Shown in pieces: positions 12,230-22,956 of a DNA stretch of 64,000 nucleotides; within the stretch, counting starts at the first letter, position 1, and every line of letters begins with the position of its first letter. The DNA comes from Ricinus communis (lineage: Eukaryota > Streptophyta > Magnoliopsida > Malpighiales > Euphorbiaceae). Under the pieces are notes generated by a model. The model made no database searches and was not told the origin of the DNA. It was given only the letters and a program-made list of their open reading frames with translations. The stretch spans positions 12,590,802 through 12,654,801 of the forward strand of contig NC_063258.1 in NCBI RefSeq assembly GCF_019578655.1. Reading direction: 5' to 3'. Position numbers and translations under genes: made by a program.

Positions 12230-12398
12230 GAAAGCATAGTGTTCTACTAAAATAAATTAACATGAAAAGAAAAATGAAAGGAAATAACATAAAATTAAGC
12301 ATGCAAAAAGATAAGAAAATAAAATAAAATAAAATAAAATAAAGGAAAGAAAATAAAAAGAAAAAGGAAAAAGAAAAGTAGCACAAGTTTTTGTTTCA
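12230..12398 (-). repeat. A-rich low-complexity tract with (AAAAT)n
   Basis: The region between the solo LTR and the end of the env-position ORF is A-rich on the + strand, with a short pentanucleotide microsatellite AAAAT repeated about six times near 12316-12345. The equivalent T-rich tract follows the same ORF in Ath-1 (about 40073-40200), so it is part of the element's 3' untranslated region. Confidence 0.7.
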
Positions 12399-13939
12399 TT
12401 ACTGGGAGTCTGTTGATGGTGTATCCTCACTAGTTGGATCTGCTGAAAGATGAGGACTAGGGAAAGTCCCTGAAGGAGGGGGCGGTGATGGCTCAGGGTC
12501 ATTGAAGCATTCTGCCAGATCGAACTCCATATCATCGATGAACCGCTGATTTTGTGCTCTAGCGTCCATCATCTTTTTCATCTGCTCCAATATTAAGTCT
12601 GTCTGGGTGGCCTATCTCTCCAACCCTCTCATAAGCTGCTGAAGCATACTGTTCAAACTGCCAAACTATGCCATAGTCTCCTCTTGAAACGGCCCAAACT
12701 GGGTATAGTATTGCTGCTGTACATTGCAAACTCGATCTAGTCGGTCAGCCAAAGCACTAATCTATGCACTCAATGTCCCTATAGAATAAGAGGATGAGGC
12801 TCCAGATGTAGGCATAAATACTCTAGCTAGGTTAGGAATCCTAACATCCGAGATCCAAACCGATGGATCTTAGGCTCCTCTAGCCGCTGCCTCTCTAGCC
12901 TCCCTGAATATTATGTTCACAAGCCTGTATTCTATACCATGTGGATGTCTAGTAGCTGTGATCATCTGCATGTTGATCATCTGTCTGATCCCTAGTGGTG
13001 TCATGTCACCAATATTTGAAAGCTCTGACAGACAATCATCCAATACATCCAGTCTCTTGGCTAACCTAGTTACATACGGGCCAAAACAACAATGCATCTT
13101 CTTATGGACGTCTACTATAAATGAACGGATTTGTCGAGCCAATAAATATCCCAAGTCAAGCTTCTTCTGATGTTGCATAGCCCAGAGGATGAAGACATCA
13201 GTCTGTGTTACCGCTCCAAAACTATCTCCTCTGTCTGTAATGGTATAAGCTAATAGGGTATAAAGATAGCGTAGATGATCCAGAAGGCTAAATGCCTTAG
13301 ACCTGCTTGGGTAGTACGATTCTGGCCTAAGTACCAATAAGTCCCACATAGTGTCGTATGATATTGGGTTGATGTAGAGACATCCCTGATACTCCTCTCC
13401 TGAGATCTCCTATTCAATCCATAATCCAAAATGCATGCCGAATTGTGGGACTGACATTGAGAACTCCCTTCCCCCAAGTCTGAAATAAACTGCATCAGGC
13501 TGATGCCAGTTTGTGATCTGTTGCTGTAGGAAAAAGGTGCTGAGGAACTTAATCGTAAGCTCACGGTAGGTTGGCTCAATGATGTCGAAGAATCGTGCAT
13601 ATGGCAGAGTCTTGAATAGAGTGCGCACGTCCTGAACCAATCCCACTCTTTCCAGGGATACAAAGTCAATGTGACGACCCGCCATACTTGCTTCCATGTC
13701 ATGACTTAGAATCAACTTTCGTTATCTGTGTTAGGGAATGTCCACAATGGATGACGACCAGGTGCAGGCGGATTTGTAGCTGGTGCTCTTCGGGCTCGGA
13801 CTAGTTGATGTTGCGGTAGAAGTGGAGGTGCTGGTGCTGGTGCTGGTGAAGTGGAGGAAGATGTTCCTTCGCCACGCGATCGCTTGCTGGTAGCGACACG
13901 TTTCGGTTGCTTTCTTCAGGATTGATCACGGTCCATCAT
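12399..13939 (-). pseudogene. Ath-2 env-position ORF (Athila extra ORF), broken
   Basis: This is the third ORF of the element, downstream of pol. Its role is unknown; it is often called env-like by position only. ATG at 13939 opens MMDRD.., followed by a basic stretch and Pro-rich linker, then the conserved core seen in 13410-13715 and 12870-13349: IIEPTYRELTIKFLSTFFLQQ, FSMSVPQFGMHFGLW and LRYLYTLLAYTITDRGDSF. The C-terminal part (12399-12590) has EQMKKMMDARAQNQRFIDD and an acidic, Pro-rich tail. Frame changes near 13400 and 13715 and stops in the 12600-12860 segment break it. I see no signal peptide or strong membrane segment. Pfam ATHILA ORF-1 (PF03078) is a family to test. Expression may depend on the intron upstream. 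Confidence 0.75.
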
Positions 13940-13944
13940 ATTAC

Positions 13945-14393
13945 CTAATACAATGAATCATTAGTTATTCGAACAAGAAATCAAGTTAATCAAAAATTCT
14001 ACCGAAAATTAAATAGCATAACGGCTATAATTCGATTAACAGAAAACTTTAGACTTAACAAAAGACTAAAGCCTCAATCTTCTGCATAAACTAATTAACA
14101 AATACATTCCAGCCTACTTTATCGTGCACCAACTAACGCAACTTTATGCTAACGATTGTTCATAATAAAATGCCATGGACAAACTTTATTGCCGCCAAAC
14201 CCCACACTTATCATTTCATAATCGAATTCACAACAAACATAGAAACTAATATAAATTAAATCTATCTGAGGTCATATTGAAGTAGTGTAACAATGTACAA
14301 CTACCAAAACATACTAGCACATCCTAAATAAAGTATATGCATAAAAGAAAAATCAAATTAAAACAAATAAAAGCAAAAAGTGAAGAGACTTAC
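13945..14393 (-). other. predicted intron in the leader of the Ath-2 env-position ORF
   Basis: On the minus strand a GTAAGT donor starts at 14393 and an ATTAG acceptor ends at 13945, six bases before the ATG at 13939. The same arrangement is found in Ath-1 (29872-30286). The stretch is AT-rich with no ORF and contains a GTGTGGGGT motif (14199-14207 on the minus strand). It is predicted from sequence only. Confidence 0.5.
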
Positions 14394-14499
14394 TTGGAAT
14401 TGTTGAGAAAGGTAAGAAGGATGAGATAAATCGAAGAAAACAACACCTTGGAGCTCAGAAAGAGGGTAGCAAAATTTTTTGAAAGCTCTCCTTTTTATA

Positions 14500-14785
14500 G
14501 GCACGAGGGTCAGCACGGGCGAGGGTAAGGCCGTGCTGATCAGCACGGCCAGGACTCAGCTTGTGCTGAGCCTTTAAGCTTCAATAATGCACTATTTAGC
14601 ATGGGTGGGGGCACGGCCGTGCTGACCAGCACGGCCTGGTGTTGTTGTTTGTGGTGCCTTCGGAAGCCGTGCTGAATTGGCTAAAATCCCCCATTCTACA
14701 TGTGTTTTCTAATCACGGGCTTGACTCCGACCATGCTGATGAGCACAGCCTGGTGTTGTAGCCCGTGATGGCCATAGAAACCTTG
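14500..14785 (-). repeat. CACGG/CGTGCTG palindrome cluster, Ath-2 env leader
   Basis: A GC-rich island in AT-rich surroundings, built from short inverted words such as GGCCGTGCTGATCAGCACGG. It lies between the end of pol and the leader intron. Clusters of the same motif occur in every Athila LTR of the window. It is noncoding. Confidence 0.75.
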
Positions 14786-15129
14786 GTGAAAGGGTTGATT
14801 TTGGGCTTTCCTTCGCCATCTCGAGTTATTGAACTCCTTACCTGCATTCGACACATATACGTACACATTTAGGTCGTAAATCAAGTAAGTGAATCAAACA
14901 GGAAAGTCATACTTCACCGATAACTAAAAATCCGACATAAGTATTTCCAACACTAAGTTCATACAACTATTTTTAATACAAAAAGTAATTGTTCTAAAGA
15001 TCAATAAGCATGCAACGAGTGATAACATAAAATGGACCGAAGAAAAGTGCATAAAACTAGAACGGGAATGCCTCTCAAGGGCGCTTCTTTTTTATTCTTG
15101 AGTCATTTAGCTGGACTCAATATGAATCA
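14786..15129 (-). other. Ath-2 spacer between pol and the env leader
   Basis: No ORF is supported. Immediately after the pol stop (minus strand) is a block ending in AAGAAGCGCCC (near 15070-15095) that matches the conserved post-pol block of Ath-3 (near 55435) and Ath-4 (near 63520). The remainder is AT-rich. Confidence 0.6.
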
Positions 15130-15675
15130 TCATTGCAGGTACAAAATCATGTTAACCCGCTTCTCAGTCTCCAACGAATTTTCGTGATACACCTTGAGCC
15201 TATATCCATTGACTTTGAAATCACCCTTCTTGGGATGATGATGCTCGACTGTGCCATATGGGAAAACCTGCTTAACCACGAAGGGCCCCGACCATCGACT
15301 CCTGAGCTTCCCTGGGAAAAACGACGTGAGTTATATAGCAATACTCTATCTCCACTCTGAAACTCCTTGGGACCTTTGAGCCTCTGATCGTGCCACGTCT
15401 TTATCTTTGCCTTGTAAATTGAGGAGTTTTCATACGCTTGTTGACGCCATTCCTCTAATTCACCCAGTTACCACTGTCTTTCCTTACCTGCAGAATCAAC
15501 ATTAGAATTGCAAGTTTTAAGGGCCCAAAGAGCCCTGTGTTCTAATTTGATAGATAAATGACAAAACTTCCCATATACCAGCCTATAGGGCGTAAAACCT
15601 GTGGAGGTCCTCTATACAGTTCTGAATCCCCATAATGCATCGTCTAGTCTCGAGGCCCAATCCTTTCGACTTATG
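15130..15675 (-). pseudogene. pol: Ath-2 pol 3' end: integrase C-terminal part
   Basis: Integrase inserts the DNA copy into the host genome; this is its last part. The minus-strand frames give [19 protein letters not shown] and [15 protein letters not shown], the conserved C-terminal Athila integrase motif, ending in a TGA at 15130-15132. Nearer the break, VYGKFCHL and ALWALK follow the catalytic core. The gene is cut at 15675/15676 by Ath-1 and continues at 50234 on the other side of that element. Small indels break the frame (near 15360). Confidence 0.85.
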
Positions 15676-15680
15676 CCTAC
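15676..15680 (+). other. Ath-1 target site duplication, left copy (CCTAC)
   Basis: CCTAC directly precedes the TGATAAGCAT start of Ath-1 and is repeated directly after its ..CACATCA end at 50229-50233. Ath-2 integrase coding sequence continues across when one copy is removed. Confidence 0.92.
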
Positions 15681-15819
15681 TGATAAGCATCATAATACAC
15701 ATGTTTTCATGCCCGATTGTTTACATTTTTTATGCATGATTCTCCCGTTTTATGCTAGAATCACCTGTCTTTTGTTTCCTTTCTCATTTCAGGTCATTTT
15801 CGAAGGACATCATCAGTAA
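15681..15819 (+). repeat. Ath-1 5' LTR, part 1 (before Tek-A)
   Basis: The first 139 bases of the LTR, ending with the AGTAA target copy of Tek-A (15815-15819). It matches the start of the 3' LTR (41714-41734 joined to 48786-48903) with about four differences. Confidence 0.9.
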
Positions 15820-18132
15820 TGTAACGCCTGCATTTTCTCATCATCCATGTTATGTGCATTTACATTTAATCATTGGGCATATGATGGTATATCAATGATA
15901 TTTTTATTTTATGAGAACATATATATATTAATTATAAGTAGAGAATAAGAAGCATGATATTAGATTATTAATTTAGATAAGTTGATTAAGTACTTGGGTT
16001 ATGTGTATTAAGCCTTAAGACTTAATTGAACCAATAGTTGAAGGTTGGGTAAATAGATTGGACTTAAAAGATACAATTAAAAGTTAGTACCTATATATGG
16101 TTAGTAAGAATTAATTTAGGGTGATAAAAATAGTTTAGTAGGTGGTGGCATTAAGAGAGGAATATTGGAAATTGGAACCATGAGTAAGCTCATTTTACCT
16201 CTTCATTTCTCTAAAATTCGTACATGGCCAAAAACACAAAATTTGGAATAAGAGAGAGGAGTGGAATACCTAGAAAAACTTAAGATTAAGATAGGATTTT
16301 GCCAACTATTGAAGGAGCCAAGCTAAAGCTAAAGGATTTAAGCATATTAGCAACCCAAAAGCTGAAATTGGTAAGTTGTTACTTGAGTGTTATAAATTCG
16401 TCATTAGGGTTCTTGATTACAAATTGGAAAAACTTCATTTGATGGTCTCATTGATTAATTAAAGGTCTGATTATCATGAATTAGTAGAGTATTGAATGAT
16501 TGCATAAAGATTAAGCTTGATTTAAGTTTAAGTATGTTAAGATAGAAAACTGTCAAAATTCCAGCAACCTTGATGTTCTGTATTTTAGGCATAACATGGG
16601 TTATATAAGTCCAAATTAAGCTTAATTGGTGTCTATGGAAATTTTAGAGAGTCCTCTATAACTTTGTAGTTTTGTGATTTTGCTATTTTGCCGTTTTGGT
16701 TGCTTAAATTGAGCAAACAGATTGCTGCTCGGGTACAACTAGCTGTATGACCCTTGCTCAGTAATTTGAAAATAATTAAATCTATAGAAGTCGGAATTGA
16801 GTAATTCTTCTTGGAGATGAAACTAGACGCATAAATGGATATGTCAATTTAATATGAGATTTTTGTATTAAGCCAATTTTGCCCAGCAATAAATATACCT
16901 TGGTACTAAATTCTGTCTAGAAAACAGAAATGTTGGAGATTAGTTTTATGCAATTTATTGATGTTAATTTGAGTTAGATTGGTATTTAACTAGATGGGAA
17001 ATGTTTATAGGATATTAAAACAGTAATTGAGAGTCTTAGAGGAAGAGTTAGACCTATGAATTAGAGAGGGGATGATCTTGTAATGCATTAGAACTCGCAT
17101 TTACATGAATATTTGTAATATGCATGAAATGTGAATTGATGAATGTGTTGACAGGTACTCAAAGGCCTGGAAAGGAAGTTGTGGAGAAAGGAGGTTCTTA
17201 TATGCTAAAGGAATAAGTATATTTTGAGTAAGTAAATAGTTAATATTTGCTATGTTCATATATTTAATCAAATGTTCCGCAAATGGTTGCGTTTGCTTAA
17301 TATTGTTTATGTTTGAATGAGGCGAGATGGAAATGATTGGTGTGGAGTGGAACAATTGTTATTGTTGAAATATGATATAAGTGAAATGATTGAATTGTGA
17401 TGTTAAGTGCATATGTGCATGTGAATGGTGGATTCCCCTATGAAAAAAAAGATATATATATATAAAGCCTTGGGAGGCTAAAGCCTAGAGAGGCTATAAA
17501 AGTGTATAATGTGAGATGAGGCGGAGCAGCTTACGTGTGTGATATGTGAGGATGAGGCGGAGCAGCACATTAAAGGGGATCCACAAGCCGTGAGAACTAA
17601 CCATAATTGTTGAATTGTATTTCTTCTATGATGGTTGTAATGAATTGAGTAGAATGGTATGACTTTATACCTAAACTATGAATATCATGGAAAGTTATGT
17701 GATTGGGTGGAAATTGTATTAAGTGTATGTGATATAGATTATGTTGATTATTTATTTACTGGTGGAGGCTCACCCCTCTCCAAAATTTTTCTTTTCAGGT
17801 TTGTAAATAGTAGTGCATCCGTTGGTTGTATGCGAAGTCTAGCTTTTAGCAGTTCTGTCAAGTTGGGCCAGTTTTGTGAAGTCTCCTCCTGATGCATTTT
17901 TGTATGCAGTTATGTGATATATATGGAAGTATGCCTTATAAGGCATAAGAAGATGTTTGTAATACTTGTTAAATGATGTTTAAGTATAATCATATGTTTA
18001 TATTTTAATAACCTTGTGTCCGGATTCTTAACAACCTACATATTGACCTATCTACCCGTAGTATATATTCTCTGACGCTTGTATGCTTCCCCGGCTAATG
18101 TTTATTGGTTAGTATGTGATGGGGGTGTTACA
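15820..18132 (+). repeat. Tek-A 5' LTR (2313 bp)
   Basis: It runs from TGTAACGCCTGC to GGGGGTGTTACA. It is AT-rich. A possible promoter lies at 17450-17502 (an AT alternation followed by CTATAAAAG), and a 16-bp direct repeat GATGAGGCGGAGCAGC follows at 17515 and 17551. Confidence 0.93.
17450..17502 (+). promoter_or_regulatory. putative Tek LTR core promoter (TATA region)
   Basis: A run of TA dinucleotides ending in TATAAAGCC is followed by CTATAAAAG at 17494-17502, both good plant TATA-box matches. The same block is in the other full-length Tek LTRs (about 24588, 33165 and 39085) and is absent from the short LTRs of Tek-C. The transcription start is not known. Confidence 0.45.
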
Positions 18133-18138
18133 TTTTAG

Positions 18139-18153
18139 TGGTATCGAGCAGGG
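18139..18153 (+). other. Tek-A primer binding site, initiator tRNA-Met type
   Basis: TGGTATCGAGCAGGG lies six bases after the LTR. Tek-C has the expected TGGTATCAGAGCAGGG, so Tek-A and Tek-B lack the AG of a CAG at this point, a likely sequencing error. Confidence 0.85.
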
Positions 18154-18249
18154 ATTAGATTCATTGGGAGTAGATTCATGTTGCACATCATTAAGCATAT
18201 GATATATGTTCTTTGAACTTGACTGAATATTTGCATTTAATATATATAG

Positions 18250-19560
18250 ATGGAGAGACAAGGAGAACACATGGCGGCCCGGATAAGTCATTAGAGTCTG
18301 TGCATGGTCATGAAAATGCATCTGAACATGATCAACATGATGAGCATGAGCTACATTCTGAAAATGCTGCACAATCGAATGTACAAAATGTTATGGAACA
18401 GTTTATGGATTTTCTGATGCAACGGAAACAACAAGCACCGCCTCGGACTCAACAACAAAAGGCCGTGATAGATAAGAATTATGAAAGAGTTAGGAAACAA
18501 GGTGCTAATGTTTTCAAGGTACTACTGATCCCTGCCGAGGCCGAGGAATGGTTACGAAATCGGAAAGGGTGTTGGATAGATTTAATTGCACATCCGAACA
18601 AAGGCTTCTATATGCGGTATCTTTAATAGAAAAAGATGCACTTGATTGGTGGGAAACAGTTTTAAGAAGCAAAGATCGACCAATGACTTTGACTTGGAAT
18701 GATTTCTTGAGAGAATTTGCTGAGAAGTATACTCCAGAAATTTATAGAGACAGAAAGAAGCTTGAATTTCTTGATTTGAAGCGAATGATATGTCGGATTG
18801 CAGGTCGAAGTTCAATTTGTGAGATTATGTAAGTATGCACCGGAAGAAATAGCCAACTGAAGAACTGAAAAGGAAGAAATTTGAGATGGGTTTGAGGCTT
18901 GACATTCGTGAGAAAATGGCAGTGAAACCTCATAATTACAATGCCTCAATTGAAGCTGCTTTGAGAGCTGAAGAAACATCATTTGAAAGGAATACTATGG
19001 AAGCTAAAAAGAAGAAGATCATTGGTGCTTATAGTAATCCTCCAAGACATATTAGTATTTCTTCATTTAGAGGCTCTAATTCACAGCGGAGTAGTTATCG
19101 TGGACGAGGGTTTGGTGGTCAGTCTAGTAGATCCTCCATAGTACCTTATAGTAGAGGTGGATACAATTCATCCAGACTTGAGGGAGGACAAGTTTCAGCC
19201 AGTAGAGGGTTTGCTCCTGTTTGTCCTACGTGCAGCGGGGAGACATCTTGGAGAATGTTGGGGACCTAGACCGGTAGTATGTTTTACTTGTAGTAGGCCG
19301 GGACATTATTCTAGAGATTGTCCTATGAGAAGAAATAATGTTTGGAGAATCTTATACAGTGGGTCGGAGTAGTGTTGGTAAAAATATTCCGGTTGGTTCA
19401 GGCGGAGAGAGGAAGAGGTGGCGGAGGAGGTTTAACTATTTCAGCAACACCATCGGAACAAATTGGTCAACCACAAGCACAAGCTAGAGTATTTGCTACT
19501 ACTAGAAATGAAGCATTTGTAGCACCGAAATTGTTACTGGTATACTTTCTATTCATGATT
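18250..19560 (+). pseudogene. gag: Tek-A gag, chromovirus type, frameshifted
   Basis: Capsid/nucleocapsid protein of the element. ATG at 18250 begins MERQGEH... A Gln- and His-rich N-terminal region (18300-18440) precedes the retrotransposon gag core: NYERVRKQGANVFKV, EAEEWL, then DALDWWETV and EFAEKYTPEIYRDRKKLEFL (18540-18800). An Arg/Ser/Gly-rich stretch leads to a CCHC zinc knuckle, CFTCSRPGHYSRDC (about 19280-19321). The frame is broken near 18550, 18790, 19235 and 19340. The closely related Tek-C keeps 235 codons open over the second half, and several of these breaks are at CAG/CTG positions, so some may be assembly errors. Confidence 0.88.
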
Positions 19561-22500
19561 CCGATGCACATGTTCTTATTGATCCTGGATCCACATGTTC
19601 ATTCATATCACATGATTTTGCATCGCATGTTCATGCTAATATAGAAGCATTAGGTTATGATATATATGTATCTATGCCTGCCGGGGGTATTATCACGGTA
19701 AATCGATAGTGAGATCATGTCCTGTAGTAGTAGATAGTGTCAAACTACATGCGGATTTGGTTGTTATTAATCTTAGAGAGTTTGATGTTATTTTGGGGAT
19801 GGATTGGTTGTCAAGAAATCATGCTATTGTTGATTGTAAAAACGAAGGAAGTGGCTATGGAAATACAAGGAGAAATGAAAATAGTAATGGTGGGTGAAAG
19901 GAAGACAATTCCTAATTGTTTGATTTCAGTGATGGTACATGTCGATTAATTAAAAATGGATGTGAAGCATATCTAATTAGTTTTATAGATACTACTAAGG
20001 TCAGTCCAGGGGTATTAGACATTCCGGTCGTGAGAATTTCCTAACATATTCTTAGATGATTTGCCTGGTTTGCCACCAAATCGAGAGGTTGATTTTGAGA
20101 TTGACATCATCCCTGCATCGCACCTATTTCCATTGCACCATACGGAATGGCTCCATTAGAATTGAAAGAATTAAAGAAGCAATTAGAAGAGTTACTTGAT
20201 AAAGGTTTCATCAGGCCAAGTACTTCACCTTGGGAGCACCCGATTCTGTTTGTGAAGAAAAGGATGGTAGTATGCGATTATGTATTGATTATAGGCAATT
20301 GAATAGGATTACGTTGAAGAATAAATATCCATTCATGAGAATTGATGATTTGCTTGATCAGTTAAAAGGTGCAACTGTGTTCTCTAAAATTGATTTAAGA
20401 TCGGGTTATTGGCAACTCCGGGTTGAAGAGAAATCTATTGCCAAGACAGATTGAACAAGGTATGGGCACTATGAATTTATTGTGATGCCATTTGGTTTAA
20501 CAAATGCTCCTACTGTTTTTATGTCAACGATGAACAACACTTTCCAGCCCATATTTAGATCACTTTGTTATTGTGTTCATTGATGATATTCCGATTTACT
20601 CTAGAAGCCCGGAAGAGCATGAACAACACTTGAGAATTGTTTCATGATTTTGAGGGAAAAACAGTTGTATGCAAAATTCAACAAATGCGAGTTTTGGATG
20701 GAGGAAATTGCATTCTTAGGGCATATTATTTCTAAACATGGAGTGCAACCAGATTCATCAAAGATTAAAGCAATTATTGAATGGGAACCGCCTAGAAATG
20801 TTTCCCGAAGTTCAAGTTTTCTTGGGTTAGGCCGGCTATTATAGAAGATTTGTAAAAGATTTTTCAGTTATTGCTAAGCCTCTAACGACTTTGTTAAAGA
20901 AGAATGTGCCATTCCAGTGGACGGAGTTATGTGATCAAAATTTTCAAGAGTTGAAGAAAAGGCTTACTACTACACCGATACTCGCATTGCCATCTGAAAA
21001 TGGAGGTTATGTTGTATATACTGATGCTTCTAGGCAAGGACTTGGATGTGTCTTAATGCAGCATGGGAAGGTTATAGCTTATGCTTCAAGACAATTGCGA
21101 CCTCATGAGCTGAATTATCCTACACATGATCTTGAATTAGCAGCTATTGTACATGCATTGAAGATATGGCGACATTATTTATACGGGGAGACATTTCAGA
21201 TATTCTGATCATAAGAGTTTGAAATATATCCCTACGCAGAAAGAGTTGAATCTGAGACAACGAAGATGGATTGAGCTTCTGAAGGATTATGATTGCACTA
21301 TTGATTATCATCCTGGAAAAGCAAATGTTGTTGCTGATGCTTTAAGTAGGAAGTCAGTGGAAAATTTTTCAAGTATGATTTGCTACAATGTAGAATATTT
21401 AGTTGCACTTAGAGCTATGGATGTGAAGTTTTATGTTTATGACAATGATCTGTTAGCCACATTACAAGTAAAGCCTTTGATTGGAGATAAAATTAAAGAT
21501 GCACAGTGTGAAGATTCTTATTTGCAAAGGATGAAGGGTAGAGTACAAGAAGGAAAGAATACACAATTTGTGTTGAAAGATGATGGTGTGTTATTGAATA
21601 GAAATCGTGTATGTGTACCTGATGTAGGAAATTTGAGAAAGGAAATCATGCATGAAGTGCACTATGCACCTTATGCAATGCATCCTGGAAGTACCAAAAT
21701 GTACAAAAATTTGAAGCCTTATTATTGGTGGCCGGGCAATGAAGAAGGATGTGGCGAATTTGTGAGTAAGTGTTTGACATGTCGGCCAAGTGAAAGGAGA
21801 GCACCAGGCACTGCAGGTAAACTTCATTCTTTATCTATACCGTGTGGAAGTGGGATAAGATTACTATGGATTTTGTTATGGGATTGCCGCGTACATTTAA
21901 CAAGCATGATGCTATTTGGGTAATTGTTGATCAACTTACTAAATGTGCTCATTTCTTACCTGAAACAAACAGATTCACTTGATAAACTTGCTTTGAATTG
22001 TATATTTCCGAGATTGTTAGATTGCATGGTGTGCCTATATCTATTGTATCGGATAGGGATCCTAGATTTACTTCTCGTTTCGGGAGAGTTTGCAGAAAGC
22101 ATATGGTACTAAGCTTCATTTCAAGATGCGACTTTTCATCCTCAAACAGATGGGCAATCAGAAAGAACTATTCAGACATTAGAAGATATGATGAGGGCTT
22201 GCACACTTGAGCTCAAGGGTAACTGGGATGATTACATACCACAGATGGAATTTGCGTATAACAGTTTTCATTCTAGTATCGGTATGGCTCCTTATGAAGC
22301 TTTGTATGGGAGGAAATGTAGAAGTCCAGTTCTTTGGGATGTTGAAGGTTTAAGACTTGAAGGTCCAGAATTGGTACAAGAAAGCGAGTGGATAAAATAG
22401 AGATAGTTAAAAAGAATTTGAAAGTAGCACAGGACAGACAAAAGAGTTATGCTGATTTGCATCGAAGGGAAATGGAATATATTGTGGGTGATAAAGTTTT

Positions 22501-22945
22501 CTTGCGGGTATCACCATGGAAAGGAATATTAAGGTTTGGTAAACAAGGGAAATTGAGTCCGAGGTATGTAGGACCTTATGAAATTATTGAAAGAGTTGGA
22601 CCATTGGCTTATAGGTTAGCATTACCTATGAGTTGTCTTCTATTCATGATGTTTTTCACGTTTCTATGTTGAGGCGATATAGATCGGATACTAGTCATAT
22701 CATTCCAGAGCCGGAGATAGAAATCACGGAAAAGTTGACATATGTGGAAGAACCGAGTAGAAATTCTTGATTGAAGGGTTAAGAAATTGAGAAATAAAGA
22801 CATTCCTATGGTCAAAATTAAGTGGAGTCATCATTCACCAAGAGAAGCAACTTGGGAAGTAGAAGAGCATATGAGATGTAGTATCCGCATCTATTCCATT
22901 GTAATGTTGGTGAGTTGTTAAAATTTCGGGACGAAATTTCTTAAG
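19561..22945 (+). pseudogene. pol: Tek-A pol: PR, RT, RNase H, INT, chromodomain, frameshifted
   Basis: The enzymes of reverse transcription and integration follow gag without a gap. PR: LIDPGSTCSFIS near 19573. RT: about 20040-20870, with [13 protein letters not shown] and the DLRSGYWQL block; the catalytic FIDD region near 20570-20600 is interrupted. RNase H: 20891-21208, with [21 protein letters not shown] zinc site at about 21655-21780, then the core with DFVMGLP-type and [10 protein letters not shown] blocks and [17 protein letters not shown] (to 22200). The C-terminal segment (about 22700-22900) has [19 protein letters not shown], the chromodomain-like end that may bind histone marks. 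There are at least eight frame breaks. Confidence 0.9.
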
Positions 22946-22956
22946 GAAGGGAGAGT
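22941..22956 (+). other. Tek-A polypurine tract
   Basis: TTAAGGAAGGGAGAGT abuts the 3' LTR, the expected plus-strand primer. The same tract is at 37441-37456 in Tek-B and, inverted, at 42846-42861 in Tek-C. Confidence 0.85.

Noticed and set aside
13250..13702. A 150-codon minus-strand ORF overlapping the Ath-2 env-position gene.
   Set aside because: It is another frame of the same conserved coding region and shares no motif with relatives.
18139..18153. tRNA-like sequences after the LTRs (Met and Asp types).
   Set aside because: They are only 15-18 base primer binding sites; no cloverleaf can be formed.
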